Source: Candidatus Aminicenantota bacterium
GTDB lineage: Bacteria > Acidobacteriota > Aminicenantia > Aminicenantales > Saccharicenantaceae
NCBI GenBank assembly: GCA_011048485.1
Contig: DSDX01000398.1
Location: 1-9,648, forward strand
Direction: 5' to 3'
DNA length: 9,648 bases
The position numbers were made by a program, and so were the translations under genes. How positions within the stretch are numbered: position 1 is the first letter of the stretch; each line of letters opens with the position of its first letter. The notes beneath the pieces are model-generated. The model worked only from the letters and a program-made list of their open reading frames with translations. It was not told the origin of the DNA and made no database searches. This document shows, piece after piece, positions 1 through 5,970 of the stretch.

Positions 1-170
1 ATATAAAGGAAAACGAGCGGAACATCAACAGGGTTGCCTTGACATCCGGTGAATCCGGGGCCTCTCCCCCCTTTCTTCCCGGAAGATCAGGGACACGATC
101 CCTTTTCAGGAGAAAAGGGTCATGTCCCCGAATTCACGAAAATAGGAGAACGGGAGTCATGTCCCCCATT
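1..170. other. gene-free region downstream of tldE
   Basis: No convincing gene lies here. The open frames crossing it are continuations of frames antisense to tldE and have no family resemblance. The first 40 bases are much more AT-rich than the rest of the window. Positions 74-166 hold palindromes and a repeated motif, described separately. The tldD-tldE transcript would run into this region, so a transcription end is expected here, but I see no hairpin followed by a T-run on either strand that would be a classical intrinsic terminator. Confidence 0.6.
74..166. repeat. REP-like palindromic cluster downstream of tldE
   Basis: Three elements are visible. Positions 74-79 (TCTTCC) and 81-86 (GGAAGA) form a short inverted repeat. 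Positions 90-128 form a long imperfect hairpin: GGGACA (90-95) pairs with TGTCCC (123-128), GA with TC, and CCCTTTTC (100-107) with GAAAAGGG (112-119), closing on an AGGA loop, with one mismatch and one bulged base. The 3' part of this arm, GTCATGTCCCC, occurs at 119-129 and again at 156-166. Palindromes plus repeated arm motifs beside a 3' gene end resemble REP/BIME-type repeats. The hairpin could also act as an mRNA end for tldE, but no T-run follows it. Genome copy number is unknown. Confidence 0.6.
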
Positions 171-1544
171 TTATTGGCCGGCGACGGTCATCTCGGCGAC
201 CTTGATGGTCGGGCCGGTGATCGGGCTGTGGAACTCGAGATCGTCGCCGACGGCCTCGATCCCCTCGAGCACCCCGCCCAGGTTGCCCGAGACGGTCACC
301 TCGGAGACGGGGTAGGCGATCTCGCCGTCCTCGATCCACAGGCCGAAGGCGCCCCGAGAGATGTCGCCGGTCACGGGGTTCAGGCCGTGCCCGAGCGTCC
401 GGATGAGCAGCAGGCCCCTCTTCGTGCCGGCGATGATGTCCCCGGGCGGCACGGCCCCCTCGCCCGGTTCGAGATAGAAATTGCCCGGCCCGACCCCGCC
501 CCCGTCGGCGTTGCCCGTCGACTCGAGGCCGAGCTTGCGGGCGGCGTAGTGGTTGCAGAGATAGCTCTCGAGGACGCCCTTGGCCATGACCACGGTCCGC
601 CGGCAGGGCAGCCCGTCCGAGTCATAGGGATGCGAGCCCAGCGCGCCCGGGATGAGCGCGTCGTCGACGACCGTGACCCGCCCGTTGCCGATCCTGGTTC
701 CGAGCCTGCCCGCGAGGAAGGTCGCCTTCCGGTAGACCGCGGTCCCCGCGACGCAGCCGAACAGGAACCCCAGGAGCCAGGCCGTCTGCGTCGGCTCGAA
801 GATGACCGGCACGTTCTGGGTCCGGACCCTCCGCGGCCGGAGCTGGCGCACGGTCCGCTCGACAGCCCGGCGGGCGATCGCCTTGGGCGTCTCGAGGTCC
901 CCGAAATGCCGCTTCGACGACGACCAGGAGTCCTCGACGCGGTCGTCCGTGCCGCCGGCCTGGAGGCCGACCCCCAGCCCGCAGTAGGTCTGCGCGTACT
1001 CGCCGACGAAGCCGTTCGACAGGGCCAGGACCGAGCGGATCTCGTTCGAGCCGAAGCTGGCCCCGTAGGAATTGGTGATGCGCTTATCCCGGAGCGCGAT
1101 CCGCTCCGTTTCCCGGGCCAGGGCGATCTTAGCCCTGGAGTCGAGCCCGGCGATGGCCGGGTCGTAGAGGTCGAGTCCGGCCGGGTCCACCCGCTCCTTC
1201 GCCATCGGCGCCAGCCCCGCGTATTCGTCCGGGCTGCCGAGCTCGGCCCGCCGCACGGCGTTGCGGACGAGCCGCCGGAGCGTCTTCGGGTCGAGGTCCG
1301 AGGAGCTGGCCGAGGCGGTCCTTTTGTCCTTGATGACGCGCACGCCCGCGGACCGCGACCCGGCCTCGACGAGCGTCTCGACGCGTCCCCTGCGGACGTC
1401 GACGTTGAACTCGCGCCCGTCGACGACGGACACCTCGGCCTCGTCGGCCCCGCATCTCCGGGCGTAGGCGATAAGGGACTCGGCCACGTCCCGAAGCGGC
1501 GGAGCCTGGGCCGGCCCGGGCTTGATGATCCCCCTCGCCCTCAC
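171..1544 (-). CDS. tldE: TldE/PmbA family subunit of the TldD/TldE metalloprotease
   Basis: This is the non-catalytic partner of TldD. In Escherichia coli the TldD/TldE heterodimer cleaves unfolded peptides, matures microcin B17 and degrades the antitoxin CcdA; it is cytosolic. The protein aligns along its whole length with E. coli PmbA/TldE from memory. Recognisable blocks are DKRITNSYGASF, VYRKATFLAGRLG, the segment around residue 327 (SYLCNHYAARKLGLESTG), GDISRGAFGLWIEDGEI near residue 395, and the C-terminal EMTVAGQ. It has no HExxxH motif, as expected for TldE. The chosen GTG start gives 457 aa and has AGGGGGAG seven bases upstream. A second GTG at 1562, overlapping the tldD stop as GTGA, would add six residues but its GGAGG lies only two bases away. 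It is co-transcribed with tldD, and the tight junction implies translational coupling and roughly equal subunit amounts. Confidence 0.93.
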   Translation of the reverse strand: MRARGIIKPGPAQAPPLRDVAESLIAYARRCGADEAEVSVVDGREFNVDVRRGRVETLVEAGSRSAGVRVIKDKRTASASSSDLDPKTLRRLVRNAVRRAELGSPDEYAGLAPMAKERVDPAGLDLYDPAIAGLDSRAKIALARETERIALRDKRITNSYGASFGSNEIRSVLALSNGFVGEYAQTYCGLGVGLQAGGTDDRVEDSWSSSKRHFGDLETPKAIARRAVERTVRQLRPRRVRTQNVPVIFEPTQTAWLLGFLFGCVAGTAVYRKATFLAGRLGTRIGNGRVTVVDDALIPGALGSHPYDSDGLPCRRTVVMAKGVLESYLCNHYAARKLGLESTGNADGGGVGPGNFYLEPGEGAVPPGDIIAGTKRGLLLIRTLGHGLNPVTGDISRGAFGLWIEDGEIAYPVSEVTVSGNLGGVLEGIEAVGDDLEFHSPITGPTIKVAEMTVAGQ

Positions 1545-1551
1545 GGTCCGG

Positions 1552-1559
1552 CTCCCCCT
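1552..1559 (-). promoter_or_regulatory. tldE ribosome binding site (decides start)
   Basis: AGGGGGAG on the minus strand lies seven bases before the GTG at 1544. It overlaps the last base of the tldD stop codon region. This spacing favours GTG 1544 over GTG 1562, but re-initiation at 1562 by ribosomes finishing tldD is still possible. Confidence 0.5.
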
Positions 1560-3037
1560 CACGTCCTCCCCCCGACCGTCATCCGTTCGATCCGCAGCGT
1601 CGGGCAGCCGTCCGTGACCGGGACATCCTGGCCCTCCTTGCTGCAGGTGCCGGTCGGGAGACCGAAGGCCAGGTCGGACCCGACCCGGTCGATCCTCCGC
1701 AGCACGTCGATGTTCGTGCCGATGAGCGTGGCCTGCTTGACCGGGGCGGCGAGCTTCCCGTCCTCGATGAGATAGCCCAGGCTGACGGAAAAGGTGAACT
1801 TCCCCGAATCCTCGACCTGGCCGCCCGCGAGGCTTGCGACGTAGAAGCCGCGCCCGACCGACCGCAGGATGTCCTCGGGCGCATCGTCGCCGGCGGCGAT
1901 GTAGGTGTTGGCCATACGCGGGAGGGGCCAGTGGCTGTAATCCTGGCGCCGGCCGTGCCCGGTCAGGGCCGCTCCGCCCATGAGGCGCGACGAGAGCCGG
2001 TCCTGGAGCAGCCCGCGCACGACCCCCTTCTCGACGAGCAGGGTCTTGCGGGGCGGCGTGCCCTCGTCGTCGACGTTGTAGGAGCCCCGGAACGACGGGA
2101 TGGTCGGGTCGTCGTAGATCGTGACCAGCTCCGAGCCGACCTTTCGACCCATCTTGTTCCAGAAGATCGAGGTCCTCTTTCTGTTGAAGTCGGCCTCCAG
2201 GAGATGGCCAACGGCCTCGTGGATGAGGACGCCGCTGTGGCCCGGCGCCAGGACGATCGGCATTTCCCCCGCCGGGGCGTCGACGGCCTCGAGCAGAAGC
2301 ATGGCCTCGCGCGCCGCCTCGGCCCCGATCGCGCGCGGCTCGAGCGTCTCGTCGAAGTACTCCAGGCCGGTCCGCCCGCCCCCGCCGCAGTAGCCGGATT
2401 CGCGCCGGCCGTTCGCCTCGGCGATGGCGGCGCAGACGAGCTTGACCATGGGCCGGGTGTCGCGGACGAGCAGGCCCTCGGAGTTGGCGATCAGGATGTG
2501 GCGGAGCGAGTCCGAGTAGTGCGCCTTGACCTTGACGATCCGCGGGTCGTAGTCCAGGGCCGCTCCGTAGGCCTCGCGGACGAGCCCGATCTTGCGGCGC
2601 AGGGAGGCCCCACTCGCCGGCCGGCGGAGGAGATAGCGGCTCGACGCCCGGGTCCGGTCGCGGAGCGGCCGCGGGAGAGTCCGGGCCGTTCGGCCCGCGG
2701 CGATCGCGGCGGCCGTCAGGGCGGCTTGCCTGATCTTGTCCATGGCCAGGTCGTTGGTGTAGCCGAAGCCGGTCCGGTCGCCGCGGATGACCCGGATGCC
2801 TATCCCCAGGCTGACGGCCTCGGCCGTCTCCTTGACGATGTCCTCCTCCATGGTGATGAAATCGTAGGACCGGTGTTCCATGAAGATCTCGGCGAAGTCG
2901 CCCCCGCTCGAGAGAGCGGCGCCGAGCGCGGCCCGGAGGTCGGCGGCCGAAAGCCTGAAATGATCGACGTAGGTGAGGGGCCTGACCGAGGAGCGCGCCG
3001 GAGGAGGGATCGAACTGAGGGGAGCTATCTTCGGCAT
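1559..3037 (-). CDS. tldD: TldD zinc metalloprotease, catalytic subunit
   Basis: This is the catalytic half of the TldD/TldE protease (peptidase family U62/M103). The 492-aa product carries the zinc motif HEAVGH at about residues 273-278, within the block LIHEAVGHLLEADFNRK. The family's third zinc ligand, a cysteine, sits in GTCSKEGQ at about residue 465. Other family blocks are GGGGRTGLEYFDE, DDEGTPPRKTLLVEKGVV, HWPLPRMANTYI, GGQVEDSGKFTFSVSLGYLIEDGK and the C-terminal MTVGGRT. E. coli TldD is 481 aa, so the length is normal. The ATG at 3037 is preferred over an in-frame TTG at 3058, because a promoter-like pair places the transcript start between them. It is first in the operon with tldE and divergent from nadC. 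No RiPP precursor or toxin-antitoxin gene lies nearby, so its substrate cannot be inferred from context. Confidence 0.95.
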   Translation of the reverse strand: MPKIAPLSSIPPPARSSVRPLTYVDHFRLSAADLRAALGAALSSGGDFAEIFMEHRSYDFITMEEDIVKETAEAVSLGIGIRVIRGDRTGFGYTNDLAMDKIRQAALTAAAIAAGRTARTLPRPLRDRTRASSRYLLRRPASGASLRRKIGLVREAYGAALDYDPRIVKVKAHYSDSLRHILIANSEGLLVRDTRPMVKLVCAAIAEANGRRESGYCGGGGRTGLEYFDETLEPRAIGAEAAREAMLLLEAVDAPAGEMPIVLAPGHSGVLIHEAVGHLLEADFNRKRTSIFWNKMGRKVGSELVTIYDDPTIPSFRGSYNVDDEGTPPRKTLLVEKGVVRGLLQDRLSSRLMGGAALTGHGRRQDYSHWPLPRMANTYIAAGDDAPEDILRSVGRGFYVASLAGGQVEDSGKFTFSVSLGYLIEDGKLAAPVKQATLIGTNIDVLRRIDRVGSDLAFGLPTGTCSKEGQDVPVTDGCPTLRIERMTVGGRT

Positions 3038-3046
3038 GGCGCCGCC

Positions 3047-3075
3047 ATGATGGCACAATCAGCCGGGCCTGGCAA
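3047..3075 (-). promoter_or_regulatory. putative sigma70-type promoter of tldD-tldE
   Basis: On the minus strand TTGCCA (3075-3070; 5 of 6 to TTGACA) is followed after exactly 17 bases by CATCAT (3052-3047; 4 of 6 to TATAAT). Transcription would begin around 3039-3041, only two to four bases before the ATG at 3037. There is no Shine-Dalgarno sequence before that ATG, which fits a near-leaderless mRNA. The -10 match is modest. Confidence 0.45.
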
Positions 3076-3118
3076 CCGGAGCGCGGGCCCGGGGGACGCT
3101 TCGGACCGCGCCGGCCGT

Positions 3119-3148
3119 TTGACGCTCTCCGCGGATTGGGCCTATAAT
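3119..3148 (+). promoter_or_regulatory. putative sigma70-type promoter of nadC-nadB
   Basis: TTGACG (3119-3124) and a perfect TATAAT (3143-3148) are separated by 18 bases. A perfect -10 box stands out in such GC-rich DNA. The box overlaps the ATG at 3147, and the predicted transcript start at about 3153-3156 lies beyond that ATG and just before the in-frame GTG at 3159. Either nadC starts at the GTG on a leaderless mRNA, or another upstream promoter serves the ATG. Confidence 0.55.
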
Positions 3149-4016
3149 GGGCAGCACCGTGGGAACGCAGGAACTCAGACAGGCCTTCGACGTCGCGGTG
3201 GACGCCGTGATCGAGGCCGCCCTCCGCGAGGACATGCCCGGGGGCGACGTCACCTCGGAGAGTGTCATCCCCTCGGGCGCCCGCTCCGAGGCCCATTTTC
3301 TGGCCAAGGAGGACGGCGTTCTCGCCGGCCTCGACGTCGCCCACCGGGTCTTCGCCAAGATCGATCCCGAGGTCATCTTCATCGAGAGGTTCCGCGACGG
3401 TTCCGTGTTCCACAAGGGCGACAAGCTGGCCCGGATCAAGGGGCCGACCCTCGTCCTTCTTCAGGGGGAGCGGACGGCCCTCAACCTGCTCCAGCGCCTC
3501 TGCGGCGTGGCCACGATCACGCGCCGCTTCGTCGAGGCCGTCGCCGACGCCAAGGCCAAGATCCTCGACACCCGCAAGACGACCCCCGGCCTGCGCCTGC
3601 TCGAGAAATACGCCGTGCGGATGGGCGGCGGCGAGAACCATCGCCTCGGCCTGTCCGACATGGTCCTCATAAAGGACAACCATCTGCGTTTCGTCGGCAG
3701 CGTCGCCGAGGCCGTCCGCCGGGCCCGGGCCAAGGCCCGGCCCGGCGTCCGGATCGAAGTCGAGGCGTCGAGCCTGCTCCAGGTCCGCGAGGCCCTGGCG
3801 GCCGGCGCCGACGTGATCATGCTCGACAACATGCCGCTCGAGACGATGCGGCAGGCCGTCCTGCTCGCCGGGGGGCGTGTCCCGTTCGAGGCCTCCGGCA
3901 ACATGACCCTCGACCGCGTCCGGGCCGTCGCCGAGACGGGCGTCGATCTCATATCCGTCGGCGCCCTGACCCACTCGGCCCGGGCCATCGACATCAGCAT
4001 GGACTTCGTCCGATGA
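3147..4016 (+). CDS. nadC: quinolinate phosphoribosyltransferase (decarboxylating)
   Basis: NadC converts quinolinate and PRPP to nicotinate mononucleotide, CO2 and pyrophosphate, the step where de novo synthesis joins the rest of NAD metabolism. The 289-aa product has the full set of family blocks: GERTALNLLQRLCG (from residue 107), DTRKTTPGLR (141-150), GGENHRLGLSD (161-171) followed by LIKDNH, the EVE strand (204-206), DVIMLDN (222-228), EASGN (248-252) and GVDLISVGALTHSARAIDISMDF at the end. E. coli NadC is 297 aa. No Shine-Dalgarno precedes the ATG, and a TATAAT box covers it, so the GTG at 3159 (285 aa) is a serious alternative start. Conserved sequence begins only around residue 14, so homology cannot settle this. 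nadB follows after 7 nt in the same operon. Confidence 0.95.
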   Translation: MGSTVGTQELRQAFDVAVDAVIEAALREDMPGGDVTSESVIPSGARSEAHFLAKEDGVLAGLDVAHRVFAKIDPEVIFIERFRDGSVFHKGDKLARIKGPTLVLLQGERTALNLLQRLCGVATITRRFVEAVADAKAKILDTRKTTPGLRLLEKYAVRMGGGENHRLGLSDMVLIKDNHLRFVGSVAEAVRRARAKARPGVRIEVEASSLLQVREALAAGADVIMLDNMPLETMRQAVLLAGGRVPFEASGNMTLDRVRAVAETGVDLISVGALTHSARAIDISMDFVR

Positions 4017-4023
4017 GGGGCTC

Positions 4024-5598
4024 ATGAGCGATCGCGACATCCGGGCCGACGTCCTGGTCATCGGCTGCGGCATCGCCGGAGCGACGGCCGCGCTCGAGGC
4101 CGCCGAGGCCGGCCTCAGCGTCGTCGTCATCACCAAGGCGAACCGGGCCGAGGAATCCAACACCTTCTACGCCCAGGGGGGGATCGTCTCCTTCGCCCCG
4201 GACGACCGGCCCGAACTGCTCAAGAGGGATATCCTCGAGGCCGGCGATGGCGTCGGCGATCCGGTTGCCGTCGACGTCCTGGTCGCCGAGGGGCCGCGCC
4301 TGGTCCAGGAGACGCTCATCGGCAAGCTCAAGATCCCGTTCACCCGCAGCTCCCCCGAGGCGCTCGACTACGCCCTCGAGGCCGGGCATTCGCGCCGCCG
4401 CATCCTCCACGTCGAGGACGCCACGGGACGGACCATTGAGGACCGGTTCCTGCGCGCCCTCAGGCGGCATCCCCGGGTGACGCTGCTCGCGGGCCGGACG
4501 GCGGTCGACCTCCTGACCGTCCCCCATCACTCCAAGAACCCCGTGGCCTACTACCGGGAGCCCCGGGCCATCGGGGCCTACGTCCTGGACAACGCCGGCG
4601 GCAGGGTCGGCCGCGTCTTCGCCCCGTTCACGATCCTGGCGACCGGCGGATGCGGGGCCGTCTTCCTCCACACCTGCAACCCCGCGGGAGCGGACGGCTC
4701 CGGGTACGCCATGGCCCTCCGGGCCGGGGCCCGGATCGGCAACATGGAGTACATCCAGTTCCACCCCACCGTCTTCATGCGCGCGTCGGGCGACGGGTTC
4801 CTCATCACGGAAGCTGTCCGCGGCGAGGGGGCCAAGCTCAAGACCCGGGACGGCAAGCCGTTCATGGGCAAGTACCTGCCGAAGCGCGAGCTGGCCCCGC
4901 GCGACGAGGTCTCGCGGGCCATCTACGAGGAGATGATCCTCACCAATTCCGACTATGTCCTGCTCGATCTGGCCTCCTACGCCAAGCCGGCGACGATCCG
5001 CAAGCGCTTCCCGACCATCCTCCGGACCTGTCTCGAGGACGGGATCGACATCACCCGCCAGCCCATCCCGGTCGTCCCGGCGGCCCACTATTGCTGCGGC
5101 GGGGTGCTGGCCGACGTCTGGGGTCGGACCTCGCTCGCGGGTCTCTACGCCGTCGGCGAGGTGGCCTGCACGGGCGTCCACGGGGCCAACCGCCTGGCCT
5201 CGACATCGCTCCTCGAGGGGCTGGTCTGGGGGACGCGGGCGGCCCGCGACATCGCCGGGCGCTTCGACGACGCCCGCCCGTACAGGGCCTCTGAGATCCA
5301 TCGCTGGTACATCCCGACACGGGTGGAGGACGTCGACCCGGCCCTGATCAACCAGGACTGGCTGACCATCCGCTCGACGGCGTGGAACTACGCCGGCATC
5401 ATCCGGACCCGCAAACGGCTCAACCGGGCCAAGTCCGACCTCGAGTATCTCAGCCACCGCATCGAGAAATTCTATCAGGAGGCCCGCCTCGAGCCGTCCC
5501 TCATCGGCCTGCGCCACGGCATCCTGGTCGCCCTGATGATCACTCGGGCCGCCCTGGCCAATCCCGCCTCCCGCGGAGCCCATTTCATTAAGAAGTGA
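4024..5598 (+). CDS. nadB: L-aspartate oxidase
   Basis: NadB is a cytosolic FAD enzyme that oxidises L-aspartate to iminoaspartate, the first step of bacterial de novo NAD synthesis. The 524-aa product has the N-terminal dinucleotide motif GCGIAG (14-19), the flavin-binding block SNTFYAQGGI (45-54) and LATGG (205-209). Residues matching the E. coli active site are present: E119 in EAGHS, H247 in HPT, R293 in APRD, H355 in AHYCCGG and R390 in GANR. The helical C-terminal domain ends SRGAHFIKK. Homologues normally continue with a D-Y/F-P motif and a short tail, so the last 10-20 residues seem to be missing. The ATG has GAGGGG three bases upstream, a rather short spacing, overlapping the nadC stop. 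NadA, which would use the product, is not in the window. A large palindromic element begins one base after the stop codon. Confidence 0.95.
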   Translation: MSDRDIRADVLVIGCGIAGATAALEAAEAGLSVVVITKANRAEESNTFYAQGGIVSFAPDDRPELLKRDILEAGDGVGDPVAVDVLVAEGPRLVQETLIGKLKIPFTRSSPEALDYALEAGHSRRRILHVEDATGRTIEDRFLRALRRHPRVTLLAGRTAVDLLTVPHHSKNPVAYYREPRAIGAYVLDNAGGRVGRVFAPFTILATGGCGAVFLHTCNPAGADGSGYAMALRAGARIGNMEYIQFHPTVFMRASGDGFLITEAVRGEGAKLKTRDGKPFMGKYLPKRELAPRDEVSRAIYEEMILTNSDYVLLDLASYAKPATIRKRFPTILRTCLEDGIDITRQPIPVVPAAHYCCGGVLADVWGRTSLAGLYAVGEVACTGVHGANRLASTSLLEGLVWGTRAARDIAGRFDDARPYRASEIHRWYIPTRVEDVDPALINQDWLTIRSTAWNYAGIIRTRKRLNRAKSDLEYLSHRIEKFYQEARLEPSLIGLRHGILVALMITRAALANPASRGAHFIKK

Positions 5599-5599
5599 C

Positions 5600-5832
5600 C
5601 TCGCGCATTTCAGTCAGGGGTCGGCAGCCCCTGGTGGCGAAGGGGGTCAGGAGAGCCCGATTTGGAAAAGTTCAGCCGGGGCGCGTGACTGACGAGGGCC
5701 GTTTCCCTGGAAACCGCCAAAACGTGTTTGAGCGAGGCTTAGCGCAAGCCGAGCGAGTTGTTTTGGCGCCGAGTCAGGCGCACGGCCCGGCGTCTTCAAA
5801 CTTTTCCCATGAGGGCGAAACTGACACGCGAG
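5600..5832. other. large nested-palindrome element, possible structured RNA
   Basis: This gene-free block folds on itself. Pairs seen: CTCGCG (5600-5605) with CGCGAG (5827-5832); TCAGT (5610-5614) with ACTGA (5820-5824); GGAAAAGTT (5664-5672) with AACTTTTCC (5799-5807); GCCGGG (5675-5680) with CCCGGC (5786-5791); GCGCGTGACT (5681-5690) with AGTCAGGCGC (5772-5781), 9 of 10 paired; and CGCCAAAAC (5715-5723) with GTTTTGGCG (5760-5768). Side hairpins are CAGGGG/CCCCTG (5615-5633), GTTTC/GAAAC (5701-5714) and GGCTT/AAGCC (5736-5750), the last flanked by direct GAGCGAG repeats (5730s and 5750s). All arms are nested, so one multibranched fold is possible on either strand. It could be a structured RNA, the 3' end of the nadB mRNA, or a REP/MITE-like DNA repeat. 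No known RNA family motif was recognised. Confidence 0.6.
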
Positions 5833-5932
5833 ACACCCTTGCGGTCGACAGAGAAGTCATCCGAGACTAGCGCACGGTTCACCCAGCCTCTCTGGGACGA
5901 GCAGCGGGCTAGCAGACGGGACCGACTTGGTC
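5833..5932. other. intergenic segment upstream of the ileS promoter
   Basis: No gene is seen. There is a small nested inverted repeat: CTAGC (5867-5871) with GCTAG (5908-5912), enclosing CCCAG (5882-5886) with CTGGG (5892-5896) around a CCTCT loop. It lies just upstream of the TATAAT box of ileS, so it could be an operator or the tail of the preceding palindromic element. No T-run follows it. Confidence 0.35.
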
Positions 5933-5938
5933 TATAAT
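5933..5938 (+). promoter_or_regulatory. putative -10 box of the ileS operon
   Basis: A perfect TATAAT lies 32 bases before the ileS ATG, in the context GGTCTATAATGG, nearly the same as GGCCTATAATGG before nadC. Transcription would start near 5945 and leave a leader of about 25 nt containing the ribosome binding site. No good -35 hexamer is visible at 15-19 bases, so the promoter may need an activator or tolerate a weak -35. Confidence 0.45.
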
Positions 5939-5970
5939 GGCGCATTAGACTTCGAGGATTGGAGACCCCG

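Noticed and set aside
39..1775. A 578-codon plus-strand frame over tldE
   Set aside because: Antisense shadow of tldE and tldD, rich in Arg, Pro and Gly, with no recognisable domain.
1931..4027. A 698-codon plus-strand frame crossing the tldD-nadC gap
   Set aside because: Covers antisense tldD and then a wrong frame of nadC; no coherent protein.
171..4163. A single 1330-codon open frame on the minus strand spanning tldE and beyond
   Set aside because: Only its last 460 or so codons are real (tldE). The rest runs out of frame through tldD and antisense to nadC, staying open because of the GC-rich codon bias.
5615..5633. Intrinsic terminator for nadB
   Set aside because: The CAGGGG/CCCCTG hairpin is clear but no T-run follows it.
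5600..5832. SRP RNA, RNase P RNA or tmRNA
   Set aside because: The diagnostic conserved motifs of these RNAs as I know them are not present; GGTCAGGAG at 5645-5653 only superficially resembles the SRP core.
5595..5870. A 91-codon frame in the nadB-ileS gap
   Set aside because: Its sequence is fully explained by the palindromic element, codon use does not match the neighbours, and no ribosome binding site is evident.
5599..5970. A T-box leader for ileS
   Set aside because: The T-box core (TGGNACCGCG type) is absent, and the likely promoter lies downstream of the structured part.
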